Origin: Clostridium cuniculi
GTDB lineage: Bacteria > Bacillota > Clostridia > Clostridiales > Clostridiaceae
Assembly: GCF_004353185.1 (NCBI RefSeq)
Contig: NZ_SMUS01000035.1
Coordinates: 1 to 45,148, forward strand
Length of the DNA: 45,148 nt
Direction of reading: 5' to 3'
Below the pieces are notes generated by a model. It was not told where the DNA came from. It worked only from the letters and a program-made list of their open reading frames with translations, and ran no database searches. A program made the translations under genes and the position numbers. Of this stretch, positions 7,286 to 17,441 are shown in pieces. Position 1 is the stretch's first letter. Every line of letters starts with the position of its first letter.

Positions 7286-8350
7286 ATGAATATAAAAAAT
7301 AAATTAATATCTATTGTATCTAGTGTATTAGTTTTAAATTTACTTTTCACTGGATGTAGCAGTTCATTATATAAAGATGTATCTAGCAAGGGTATAGTTA
7401 CTTATGAAGAAACTTTAACTACTGAACCTGGTAAAAATCCTGAAAAATTAGATGTAGAAGGAATAATGAAGGAGCTTACATCTGATGAATATTTATCTAG
7501 AGTTGTTGGAACAGATGAAAATACTAGAGCAGCAGAATTTATAAAAAATTACTTTGAGGCTGTAGGTTTAGAACCATTTAATAATGAAAGTTTTTATCAT
7601 GAAGTATATTTAAATAAAGAAATGAGATCTATATTTAATCCTAATGAAGAAAATGGTAATAAGGTAAATAATATTATTGGAGTAATAAAAGGCAAGGATA
7701 GTTCTAAAGCAGTTGTAATTTCAGCTCATTTTGATCATGTTACTGTAAGAGAAAGAGTGGAAGAAACTTCTAGTAGTGAAACTTCTCGAGTAAAGGTGAC
7801 AAAAATTCAGGGAGCTATTGATAATGCTTCTGGAGTATCAGTATTACTTGAATCAGCTAAGGATTTAACTAAATATTATAAGAACAAGAAACCTGATCAT
7901 GATATAATTTTTGCTGCGTTTAATGCAGAAGAATTAGGATTAATAGGAAGTTCAAAATTTGTAGAAGAGTTTAAAGATAATTATGAAGATTGGTATAATA
8001 TAAATATTGATTGTATAGGTATGAAGGGAAATGAAGGTTTAGCAGTTAAAAATAATAATCCATTATGTCAAGAGTTGTATGATGACTTTATAGAAGTACT
8101 AGATGAGGATAAAGTTTATTATGAAATGGTTCCATATGCTAGAAATGAAGAGGGAAGAATTGTAGGTAGTAGTGATCATATGTCATTTAGAAGAGGCAAT
8201 GATGCATCTTTAGTCATTGGGCAAGATGGAATAGTTGGTATTGTTCATAGTGAGGCAGATAATATGTCTATAGTTGATTTTGAATTGATAGATAGTATTA
8301 AGGATGCTTTAGTTGATTTTATAATAAAGAGTGATAATAAAATTTATTAA
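7286..8350 (+). CDS. M28 family zinc peptidase, lipoprotein
   Basis: A 354-residue exported peptidase. The N-terminus is a lipoprotein signal with lipobox LFTGC (C24). The peptidase domain (about 60-350) shows the M28 aminopeptidase metal set: H148 and D150 in AHFDH, D179 in GAIDNASG, E215/E216 in FNAEE, D242 in NIDCIG and H298 in SSDH. It is expected to bind two zinc ions and remove N-terminal amino acids outside the cell, anchored in the membrane. A GGGAGA ribosome site precedes the ATG. It is monocistronic, with a terminator on each side. The substrate is unknown. Confidence 0.88.
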   Translation: MNIKNKLISIVSSVLVLNLLFTGCSSSLYKDVSSKGIVTYEETLTTEPGKNPEKLDVEGIMKELTSDEYLSRVVGTDENTRAAEFIKNYFEAVGLEPFNNESFYHEVYLNKEMRSIFNPNEENGNKVNNIIGVIKGKDSSKAVVISAHFDHVTVRERVEETSSSETSRVKVTKIQGAIDNASGVSVLLESAKDLTKYYKNKKPDHDIIFAAFNAEELGLIGSSKFVEEFKDNYEDWYNINIDCIGMKGNEGLAVKNNNPLCQELYDDFIEVLDEDKVYYEMVPYARNEEGRIVGSSDHMSFRRGNDASLVIGQDGIVGIVHSEADNMSIVDFELIDSIKDALVDFIIKSDNKIY

Positions 8351-8362
8351 AATTTTATAATT

Positions 8363-8399
8363 AAAGAGTCTTATAAATTTATTTTGTAAGACTCTTTTT
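8363..8399 (+). terminator. Rho-independent terminator after the M28 peptidase
   Basis: An eleven-base-pair perfect stem (AAAGAGTCTTA and its complement), followed by T5. Confidence 0.85.
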
Positions 8400-8611
8400 A
8401 TATATAAATAAGAGATTATTTAAACTTTTTATTTGGGAATAAATCATTATAGCTTATATAATTTTAAACAAAAATCATGTCTTATAACGTAAAAAAATTA
8501 GATAAATAAAGTTATCAGAATATTACAAAAAGTATGGAAGAAATGGGAAAATATTGTATAATTAGAATTGGGATACAGCAAACAATAAACAGTAAACAGG
8601 GGAGTGGTGAT

Positions 8612-10099
8612 ATGTTTAAGTTTGAAACTCAGCTTAAAAAATTAAAGCATGAGGTGTTAACAGAGGTAGCAAGACTTGCTAAAAATGATAATATAACTTT
8701 AGAAAGTATTGAAAAAGTTCCTTATGAAGTTATTAAAGGAGATGTGGCACAATATAGATGTTGTGTCTATAAAGAAAGAGCTATAGTTTTAGAAAGAGCT
8801 AAGCTTGCAGCTGGATATTTGGCAAATGGTGATAATGCAGAAGAATCACTAATAGATATTAAGCCAGATGAACAAATTATTTATGTTATAGAAGCAGCTT
8901 GTGATAGATGCCCTATAAATAGATTTAATGTAACAGATTCATGTAGAAACTGTATTGCACATAGATGTAAAGAAGCATGTAATTTTGGTGCAATAACAAT
9001 TGTTAATGGACGAGCATATATAAATCAAGAGCTATGTAAGGAATGTGGAGGATGCAAAAAAGCATGTCCTTATGATGCCATATCAGAAGTTATGAGGCCT
9101 TGTAAGAGGGCATGTCCAACAGGAGCTTTAGATATAAATCAAGATGATAGAAGAGCTATGATTAAAGAAGAAATATGTGTTAACTGTGGATCATGTATGA
9201 GAGCATGTCCGTTTGGAGCTATTTCTGATAAGAGTTTAATAGTTCCAGTTGCAAAAGGATTAGGAAAAGGTAGAAAAATGTATGCAATAGTTGCACCGGC
9301 TATAACAGGTCAATTTGGTCCAACTATGAATTATGGAAAAGTAAGAAACGCAATTAAAGCTATTGGATTTGAAGATATGATAGAAGTAGCTTTAGGGGCA
9401 GATGCAGTTACAGTTCATGAAGCTAATGAATTTGTAGAAAGAATGGAAAGAGGAGATAAATATATGACAAATTCCTGCTGTCCAGGATTCTTTAGTTTTA
9501 TTGAGAAGACTAATCCTACTGAAAAAGATAGAATTTCAGGAACAGTTTCTCCTATGGTTGCGACAGCTAGATATATCAAGAAAAATGATCCAGAAGCAGA
9601 GGTTGTATTTATAGGACCTTGTACAGCTAAAAAAGGAGAAGCAGTTAGAATAGGAATAGCTGACGCTGTTGATTATGTTTTAACTTTTGAAGAGTTACTT
9701 GCATTATTCGAAGCATTTGATGTTAATCCATTTGAATGTGAAGAAGAAAATGTTAATGATGCATCTATATTTGGAAGAGGATTTGGTGCAGCAGGTGGTT
9801 TAACAGCTGCTATTAAGAACTATGTACAAGATTCAGGGGTAGAGGTTGAGTTTAAACCAGTTCAAGTTTCAGGCCTTGATTGTAAAAAGACTATGATGCT
9901 TGCTAAGATGGGAAAACTGCCAGGAAACTTTATTGAAGGTATGATGTGTGAAGGTGGATGTATTAATGGTGCAGGAACAATAGTACCACCACTTAGAGCA
10001 AAAGCAGCATTTACTAAGATTAATAATGGAACAACTATTAAGGCGGTTCTTAAAAACGAAACTCTTAATAAGTTTGATGATGTTAATTTAGAAAGATAA
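8612..10099 (+). CDS. Monomeric [FeFe] hydrogenase (group B-like)
   Basis: A 495-residue iron-sulfur hydrogenase. The H-cluster signatures are SCCPGFF (about residue 288), GPCTAKKGE (about 335) and MCEGGC (C446 and C450). Upstream are many ferredoxin-type cysteines: a CDRCP...C..C...C block (about 98-125), CKECGGCKKACP, CKRACP and CVNCGSCMRACP. It has neither the [2Fe-2S] N-terminus of CpI-type enzymes nor the TSCCPAW form of L1, which fits group B. It reversibly reduces protons with ferredoxin electrons. Start ATG 8612 follows a GGGGAGTGGTGAT ribosome site; the upstream ATG at 8534 lacks one. A TATAAT box at 8557-8562 may be the promoter -10. It is monocistronic. HydEFG maturation genes are not in the window. 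Confidence 0.9.
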   Translation: MFKFETQLKKLKHEVLTEVARLAKNDNITLESIEKVPYEVIKGDVAQYRCCVYKERAIVLERAKLAAGYLANGDNAEESLIDIKPDEQIIYVIEAACDRCPINRFNVTDSCRNCIAHRCKEACNFGAITIVNGRAYINQELCKECGGCKKACPYDAISEVMRPCKRACPTGALDINQDDRRAMIKEEICVNCGSCMRACPFGAISDKSLIVPVAKGLGKGRKMYAIVAPAITGQFGPTMNYGKVRNAIKAIGFEDMIEVALGADAVTVHEANEFVERMERGDKYMTNSCCPGFFSFIEKTNPTEKDRISGTVSPMVATARYIKKNDPEAEVVFIGPCTAKKGEAVRIGIADAVDYVLTFEELLALFEAFDVNPFECEEENVNDASIFGRGFGAAGGLTAAIKNYVQDSGVEVEFKPVQVSGLDCKKTMMLAKMGKLPGNFIEGMMCEGGCINGAGTIVPPLRAKAAFTKINNGTTIKAVLKNETLNKFDDVNLER

Positions 10100-10141
10100 A
10101 TAATTACTATTTTCATTAGAAGAAATTTGCAGAAAATAATT

Positions 10142-10184
10142 AGCTATGAGTTTATAATTTTTTTTAATAAATTCATAGCTTTTA
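10142..10184 (+). terminator. Terminator-like hairpin after the hydrogenase
   Basis: An eight-base-pair AGCTATGA/TCATAGCT stem with a long A/T loop, followed by only a short T run (T4). Confidence 0.55.
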
Positions 10185-10317
10185 TAATATTTAATTATGA
10201 TATTAACCTGTATAATAAAAATATTAGAAAAATAATGGAAATCAAAGTAAATCAAAAATAAATTAGAATAATTAGTAATATTTGACCTTAGTAAGGTAAT
10301 AATATAGAAAGTAATTG

Positions 10318-10346
10318 TTGAAAGATTACAGTTAAAATTATATTAT
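10318..10346 (+). promoter_or_regulatory. groESL promoter
   Basis: TTGAAA (10318-10323), a 17-base spacer and TATTAT (10341-10346). The predicted start of transcription falls just before the CIRCE operator, the standard arrangement. A TTGACC at 10282 is an alternative -35 with a poorer -10. Confidence 0.55.
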
Positions 10347-10359
10347 AAATATAAAGGTG

Positions 10360-10386
10360 TTAGCACTCTAATGAAGTGAGTGCTAA
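10360..10386 (+). promoter_or_regulatory. CIRCE operator (HrcA binding site)
   Basis: An exact TTAGCACTC-N9-GAGTGCTAA inverted repeat, 27 bases before the groES start. HrcA represses class I heat-shock genes through this element and is released on protein unfolding. hrcA itself is not in the window. Confidence 0.97.
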
Positions 10387-10413
10387 TAAAGAAAAATATA
10401 GGAGGGTTTATTT

Positions 10414-12344
<1,931 letters not shown>

Positions 12345-12356
12345 AATAAGTAAAAA

Positions 12357-12396
12357 ATATAACATAATAGTTTTCTCTATTATGTTATATTTTTTT
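12357..12396 (+). terminator. Rho-independent terminator of groESL
   Basis: A fourteen-base-pair perfect stem (ATATAACATAATAG and its complement) with a six-base loop and a T6 tail. Confidence 0.9.
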
Positions 12397-12626
12397 GTCG
12401 TAAATAAATGGTAAAGAATGAATTACTATAAAATTTCAAATAACGACAAATAATATGAAAACAAAAGAGTAATTTGGGAAAAATATTAAAATTTATAATA
12501 GATATATAAATGAATATAGAAAAAAATTATTAAAAATGATACAATAATTATAGGAATTAACATTTAATGTTTATTAATTAATAATCACTATTTTAAGATG
12601 ATACTTTATTATTTGAAGGAGAAATA

Positions 12627-13379
12627 ATGAATATAATTTTAATAATATTATTAGGATTAATAATAGGAAGCTTTCTAAATGTTTGTATATATAGAATTGC
12701 TAGAGAAGAATCAATATCATTTCCACCATCACATTGTACAAGTTGTGGATATAATTTGAAACCAAAAGATTTAATACCGGTTTTTAGTTATATTTTTTTA
12801 AGAGGAAGATGTAGAAATTGTAAAGAAAAAATATCTATACAATATCCATTAGTTGAAGTTTTAAATGCATGCTTATATATAATGATTTATTTAAAATTTG
12901 GATTTACCCTAGATTTTTTTAAATTTTGTTTATTTGCATCACTATTAATAGTAATAGGTTTTATTGATTTTAAAACTAAATATGTTTATAACTCAACAGT
13001 TATATTTGGAGTAGTTTCAGGTATAGTATTTGATATGTTAATATGGATAGAAACTAAAGCAATACCATGGGATTATATAGTTGGTGCATTTATAGGCTTT
13101 GGAGTTATTTATCTTATAGTAATTTTAACCCATGGAATGGGAGAAGGGGATATTGATATTGCCTTAATTTGTGGGTTGTTTTTAGGTATTAAGGGAATTA
13201 TAATAACCTTATTTATAGCTATAATTTTAGGTGGAGTTGTATCAGCTGTAATTTTAATTTTAAAACTTAAGGATAAAAAATCAGAAATTGCATTCGGACC
13301 TTACTTAGCAATTGGTGGAGTAATTGCATGTCTTTATGGAAATTTATTATTAGAAACATATGTTAAACTTTTTTTCTAA
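12627..13379 (+). CDS. pilD: Prepilin peptidase / N-methyltransferase PilD
   Basis: A 250-residue polytopic membrane protein of the A24 aspartic peptidase family. It starts directly in a helix with the GSFLNVCIYR motif. The cytosolic zinc-binding loop has cysteines 37, 40, 62 and 65. The catalytic aspartates are D114 (GFIDFKT) and D175 (GEGD), and the family motif FGPYLAIGG is near the end. It cleaves the short leader of prepilins after Gly and N-methylates the new N-terminus. A GGAGAA ribosome site precedes the ATG. It is first gene of the pilus locus, whose pilins at 16.5 kb and 20-21 kb are its substrates. Confidence 0.95.
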   Translation: MNIILIILLGLIIGSFLNVCIYRIAREESISFPPSHCTSCGYNLKPKDLIPVFSYIFLRGRCRNCKEKISIQYPLVEVLNACLYIMIYLKFGFTLDFFKFCLFASLLIVIGFIDFKTKYVYNSTVIFGVVSGIVFDMLIWIETKAIPWDYIVGAFIGFGVIYLIVILTHGMGEGDIDIALICGLFLGIKGIIITLFIAIILGGVVSAVILILKLKDKKSEIAFGPYLAIGGVIACLYGNLLLETYVKLFF

Positions 13380-13434
13380 AAATTTAATTAAATAATAAAA
13401 CAAATTATGGTTGAAAAAGTAAAATATAGAAATT

Positions 13435-13476
13435 ATAATAGTTTAGTAGTACTAAGAAGTAATGCTAAACTATTAT
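13435..13476. repeat. Twelve-base inverted repeat upstream of pilB
   Basis: ATAATAGTTTAG (13435-13446) and its exact complement (13465-13476) flank an 18-base spacer. No T tract follows, so it is not an obvious terminator. It could be an operator, an RNA stem in the pilB leader or a processing site; it lies 45 bases before the pilB start. Confidence 0.55.
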
Positions 13477-13521
13477 TTACGATTAAAAAATGTTATACAA
13501 TAGTATTATTTTGGAGGAAAG

Positions 13522-15198
13522 ATGAATCGAAGAAAAAGATTAGGTGATATGTTAATTGAACTTAACTATATTACAGATAATGATTTACAAGAGGCATTAA
13601 AGATTCAAAAGGATACAGGTGGTAAAGTTGGTGAAATACTAGTTGAAAAGGGATTTATTTCTGAAGATGACTTGTTACAAGCATTAGAAATACAACTGGG
13701 TATTCCAAGAGTATATATAGATTCAATTATAATAGATAAAAGTGCAGTAAAGACAATTTCAGAATCATTATCAAGAAAATATAATGTATTACCTGTAAAA
13801 TTTGTAGATGATAAGTTATTAGTGCTAATGAATGATCCACTTAATATACTGGCTGAAGAAGATGTTAAGATTGCATCAGGATATGAATTAGAGATTGCTT
13901 TATGTAGTAAAAATGAAATCATAAGAGCTATATCTAAATATTATTCAGAAGATTATATGAAAAAAGCAGCTGAAGAGCTTAGAAATCAAGAAAAGGATCA
14001 AATTATAATTGAAGATCAGATGAGCGAAGAGGTTAAAAATGCTCCGGCTGTAAAATTAGTAGATTCAATTATACAAAGTGCAGTAAGAAGTAAAGCAAGT
14101 GATATTCATATAGAACCATTTGAACATAGAGTTGCAGTAAGATATAGAATAGATGGTGAGCTTCAAAAGCAATTTGACTCTCCCAAAGAACCTTTAGCTG
14201 GACTAATAACTAGAATAAAGATTATGGGGAATATGGATATTGCAGAAAGAAGAATACCGCAAGATGGAAGAATATTTATGAAAATTGATAATGAAAATAT
14301 TGATTTAAGAGTATCTATACTTCCAACTGTAAATGGGGAAAAAGTAGTTATAAGAATTCTTGATAAAAGTGCTTTTAATGTTGATAAATCAACATTAGGT
14401 ATTGTAGAAGATGATTTAGAAAAAATTAACAATATAATATCTAAACCACATGGAATAGTATTAGTTACTGGTCCAACAGGAAGTGGTAAGTCAACAACTC
14501 TTTACTCTTTATTAAAGGATTTAAACAGAGAAGATAAAAACATAATTACAATAGAGGATCCAGTTGAATTTTCAATGGATGGTATAAACCAAGTTAATGT
14601 TAATACTAAGGCAGGATTAACTTTTGCTTCAGGTTTAAGATCTATATTAAGACAAGACCCTGATATAGTAATGCTTGGGGAAATTAGAGATTCTGAAACA
14701 GCAGAAATAGCAGTAAGAGCTGCTATAACAGGACACTTAGTTTTAAGTACAATACATACAAATGATGCACCATCTTCTATAGTTAGATTAAAAGATATGG
14801 GACTTGCACCTTATTTAGTATCGTCAGCTTTAGTTGGGATTATAGCACAAAGACTTATAAGAAAACTTTGTGTAGAGTGTAAGGAAGAGTATGAAGCAAG
14901 TGACTATGAAAAAGAAATTTTAGGTGTAGAAAAAGATAAGAGCTTAACTTTATATAGAAAAGTTGGTTGCAATAAATGTAACAACACTGGATATAAAGGT
15001 AGAGTTGGTATATATGAAATAATGCAAGTTAATAAAGAAATAAGAGAGTTAATAAATAGAGATGCATCAGTAGAGGAAATTACTAATGCAGCATTAAAAA
15101 ATGGAATGAAAACATTAAGTAAATCAGCAATAAATGTTATTTTAAAAGGTAATTCTACAATAGAAGAATTATTAAGAGTAACCTTATTAGGTGATTAA
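13522..15198 (+). CDS. pilB: Type IV pilus extension ATPase PilB
   Basis: A 558-residue secretion ATPase. Residues 1 to about 60 contain two consecutive MshEN-type c-di-GMP-binding motifs (RLGDMLIELNYITDNDL and KVGEILVEKGFISEDDL), with N and K replacing a consensus Gly and Arg. The ATPase core has Walker A GPTGSGKSTT (about 316), an atypical Walker B region PDIVMLGEIRD (about 379), the His box (GHLVLSTIHTND) and a four-cysteine zinc site (CVEC and CNKC, about 450-486). It powers pilin polymerisation from the cytosolic membrane face. Strong ribosome site GGAGG. It is followed 14 bases later by pilC. No PilT retraction ATPase is in this window. Confidence 0.95.
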   Translation: MNRRKRLGDMLIELNYITDNDLQEALKIQKDTGGKVGEILVEKGFISEDDLLQALEIQLGIPRVYIDSIIIDKSAVKTISESLSRKYNVLPVKFVDDKLLVLMNDPLNILAEEDVKIASGYELEIALCSKNEIIRAISKYYSEDYMKKAAEELRNQEKDQIIIEDQMSEEVKNAPAVKLVDSIIQSAVRSKASDIHIEPFEHRVAVRYRIDGELQKQFDSPKEPLAGLITRIKIMGNMDIAERRIPQDGRIFMKIDNENIDLRVSILPTVNGEKVVIRILDKSAFNVDKSTLGIVEDDLEKINNIISKPHGIVLVTGPTGSGKSTTLYSLLKDLNREDKNIITIEDPVEFSMDGINQVNVNTKAGLTFASGLRSILRQDPDIVMLGEIRDSETAEIAVRAAITGHLVLSTIHTNDAPSSIVRLKDMGLAPYLVSSALVGIIAQRLIRKLCVECKEEYEASDYEKEILGVEKDKSLTLYRKVGCNKCNNTGYKGRVGIYEIMQVNKEIRELINRDASVEEITNAALKNGMKTLSKSAINVILKGNSTIEELLRVTLLGD

Positions 15199-15212
15199 AG
15201 GAGAAATAATTT

Positions 15213-16415
15213 ATGCCTGTTTTTATTTATGAAGGTAAATCATTAGATGGATCTGTAGCAAAAGGTATAATGGATGCTGAAGATAAAGAAGGGGTAAAAG
15301 AAGCTCTTAGAAACAAGGGGATATTTCCAACATCTATAAGAGAGAACAATAAAGGTGCTACTTTAGAGTTTAGTATAAAAAAAGGTATTCCCTTTGAACA
15401 TTTGGCTATATTTTGTAGACAATTTTACTTTGCTTTGGCAGCAGGTGTACCAATGATGAGATCTATAGTTATGATTAAAGATCAGATTGAAAATAAAAAG
15501 TTAAAGAAGATACTAGAAGATGTTTATGAGGAAGTTCAAAAAGGAAGTGAATTATCTGAAGTTTTTCGTAGGCATAAGGATATTCCTTTTATGCTTACTG
15601 CAATGGTTGAAGTTGGGGAGGCTACTGGTAGCCTAGATCAAATAATGGGAGAAATGGCTGATTATTATGATAAACAACATAGACAAAAGAAAAAGATAGA
15701 TGCAGCATTGACTTATCCTAAGTTTTTATTAGTTTTTGCAATTTGTATAGTATTAGGGTTAGTAAGCTTTGTTGTTCCTACTTTTGTTGAAAGTATTTTA
15801 TCAGCAGGTCAAGAGCTACCAATACCAACACAAATAATTATTAATATTAGTGCATTTATTACTCAAAACTTTTTATTATTAGTTCTTATAGTTATTGCAT
15901 TGTTCATAGTAAAAAAAGTATTTATTGATACTAATTATGCTATACAATATCAAATAGATAAATTTCTTGTTAAGGACAAGCATCTAGGAAAGATTACTCA
16001 ACAAATATTTACTGCAAGATTTGCAAGAACCTTTGGGATGCTTGTTAAGGGTGGAATGAGTATTATAGAATCTCTAAGCATAGCTGCAAATGCAGTAGAT
16101 AATAAATTTATAAAAAAATCAATTGATGAATGTGTAACATTAATTAGTACAGGGGCTAGAATAGGTGATACTTTAGAGTCTAAAAAGATATTCCCGCTTA
16201 TGTTAACTCAAATGATTAAAGTAGGGGAAGATACGGGAAGTCTTGATAATATTTTAAATAAGACTGCTGAGTATTATGAGATTGAAGCTGAGTTTGCCAT
16301 TCAGAAATTAACTTCTTTAATAGAGCCAATTATGATAGTCTTTCTAGCTTTCATAGTTGGATTTGTAGTAATATCAATAGCAATGCCTATGTTCCAGGTT
16401 ATGGGAGCAGTTTAA
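15213..16415 (+). CDS. pilC: Type IV pilus inner-membrane platform protein PilC
   Basis: A 400-residue protein of the PilC/GspF family with two T2SSF domains (about 65-190 and 270-395), each with the family pattern (FCRQFYFALAAGVPM and FARTFGMLVKGGM). Hydrophobic segments lie near 165-195, 215-235 and 370-395. It couples PilB to the growing pilus at the membrane. AGGAGA ribosome site. It lies between pilB and the major pilin, so the core assembly genes are probably one transcript. Confidence 0.95.
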   Translation: MPVFIYEGKSLDGSVAKGIMDAEDKEGVKEALRNKGIFPTSIRENNKGATLEFSIKKGIPFEHLAIFCRQFYFALAAGVPMMRSIVMIKDQIENKKLKKILEDVYEEVQKGSELSEVFRRHKDIPFMLTAMVEVGEATGSLDQIMGEMADYYDKQHRQKKKIDAALTYPKFLLVFAICIVLGLVSFVVPTFVESILSAGQELPIPTQIIINISAFITQNFLLLVLIVIALFIVKKVFIDTNYAIQYQIDKFLVKDKHLGKITQQIFTARFARTFGMLVKGGMSIIESLSIAANAVDNKFIKKSIDECVTLISTGARIGDTLESKKIFPLMLTQMIKVGEDTGSLDNILNKTAEYYEIEAEFAIQKLTSLIEPIMIVFLAFIVGFVVISIAMPMFQVMGAV

Positions 16416-16439
16416 GGTTTTACATATAAATAATAATGT

Positions 16440-16463
16440 TATAAATGGGGGCACCCCTTTATA
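16440..16463 (+). other. G/C-rich hairpin in the pilin leader
   Basis: GGGG and CCCC strands separated by a GCA loop, extended by six A/T pairs with one bulged T. In this AT-rich genome it stands out. It lies 41 bases before the pilin start and has no T tract, so an RNA-stability or processing stem is likelier than a full terminator. Confidence 0.55.
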
Positions 16464-16503
16464 TAAATATAAAATAATATTACATATAATGGAGGTAAAA
16501 AAT

Positions 16504-16965
16504 ATGAACTTAACAAAAAAAAGAAAGAAAAAAGGATTTACATTAATCGAGCTTATGGCTGTTATAGCTATTATAGCTATATTAGCAGCGGTATTAGTAC
16601 CAACTGTTAGTGGGTATATAAACAGAGCTAAGAAAACAGCAATTATTACTCAAGTGAGAACTGTTGTAAATGCAGTAGAAACATATAATGCAACAGCAGC
16701 AACATCAATAGCTACAGATGGAGTAACTATTAGTGATGGTAAAATAACAGCCGATACAACTTTATCAGTATCAAGCTTATTATCTACACTTGGTTCAGAT
16801 TTATTAACTAAAGAAAATATAAATAAATTAGAAAATATGCAAATAGGAACAGCTATAGAAATTAATAAAGATCAAGATGCGGTAACTAAAATAGAAGTAA
16901 ATTCAAATGGAACATATAAGTCATATGATGGATTTAATAATCCAGGAAGTCCAGTAACTAAGTAA
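16504..16965 (+). CDS. pilA: Major type IV pilin (PilA-like)
   Basis: A 153-residue prepilin. The leader (MNLTKKRKKKG) ends at G11; PilD cleavage before F12 gives FTLIELMAVIAIIAIL with Glu at mature position 5, the hallmark of class IVa pilins. The N-terminal helix is followed by a small, Thr/Ala/Ser-rich globular domain without a Cys pair. Start ATG 16504 is chosen over 16489 because the GGAGG ribosome site lies between them. A leader hairpin is just upstream and a strong terminator just downstream, which may let it be expressed above the rest of the locus. Confidence 0.93.
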   Translation: MNLTKKRKKKGFTLIELMAVIAIIAILAAVLVPTVSGYINRAKKTAIITQVRTVVNAVETYNATAATSIATDGVTISDGKITADTTLSVSSLLSTLGSDLLTKENINKLENMQIGTAIEINKDQDAVTKIEVNSNGTYKSYDGFNNPGSPVTK

Positions 16966-17000
16966 CTAATAAAATATTTAATTATAGTAATCATATAACT

Positions 17001-17028
17001 TCAGGACCATATAAGGTCCTGATTTTTT
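17001..17028 (+). terminator. Rho-independent terminator after pilA
   Basis: A perfect eight-base-pair stem (TCAGGACC/GGTCCTGA), a six-base loop, then T6. It separates the assembly and pilin genes from pilMN, so the downstream genes need readthrough or their own promoter. Confidence 0.9.
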
Positions 17029-17039
17029 AAGAGGGGATT

Positions 17040-17413
17040 ATGAAAATCAATAAAAAAGAGGATTTACATTAATTGAGTTAATAGCTGTAATAGCAATTAT
17101 AGCTATACTAGCAACGATATTAATTCCTACAATAGCAGGTTATATAATATAGAAGCAAAAAAGTATTATAAATCAATGCAAAAATATACATAGAATTATT
17201 CAATTAAGAAAAGTAGAAGAACAATTTAAATTTAAATTCAAAGAAAATGCTTCATTTTATAACTATGATTTAATAACAGAAAAAGACGTAAATAAGATAC
17301 TAGAGGTAAAGCTTGAAGGTTAATTACAGTATATTTCAACTGAGAGTCTTGAAGAAGTAATTAAAAATATAGAAATAGATATAATAGGAAATTTTAAAAA
17401 GTTAAATAAGTAA
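17040..17413 (+). pseudogene. Decayed second pilin gene
   Basis: An ATG with a GAGGGG ribosome site starts MKINKK, but one missing A in the A-run (about 17052-17057) shifts the frame. In the restored frame from 17060 it reads GFTLIELIAVIAIIAILATI, nearly the same as the neighbouring pilin helix. The frame is then broken by TAG at 17150-17152 and TAA at 17321-17323 and ends at 17411-17413, giving a pilin-like protein of about 123 residues. Three separate lesions make a sequencing error unlikely and real decay likely. The globular part differs from PilA (Lys/Asn/Glu-rich). It could be a silent donor sequence, but only the first 30 codons are conserved. Confidence 0.85.
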
Positions 17414-17441
17414 TAGGATAATAAAACTTGGAGGTAGATTT

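Noticed and set aside
8534..8611. Longer N-terminus for the hydrogenase from ATG 8534
   Set aside because: No ribosome site there, the extra residues contain the likely promoter -10, and ATG 8612 has a strong site.
12394..12450. TTTGTCGT and ACGACAAA, near matches to Spo0A boxes, upstream of pilD
   Set aside because: They match the TGTCGAA box only at 6 and 5 of 7 positions and lie just after the groEL terminator, far from a plausible pilD promoter.
12397..16503. c-di-GMP riboswitch in front of the pilus genes
   Set aside because: None of the leaders shows the conserved GEMM core; only simple hairpins are present.
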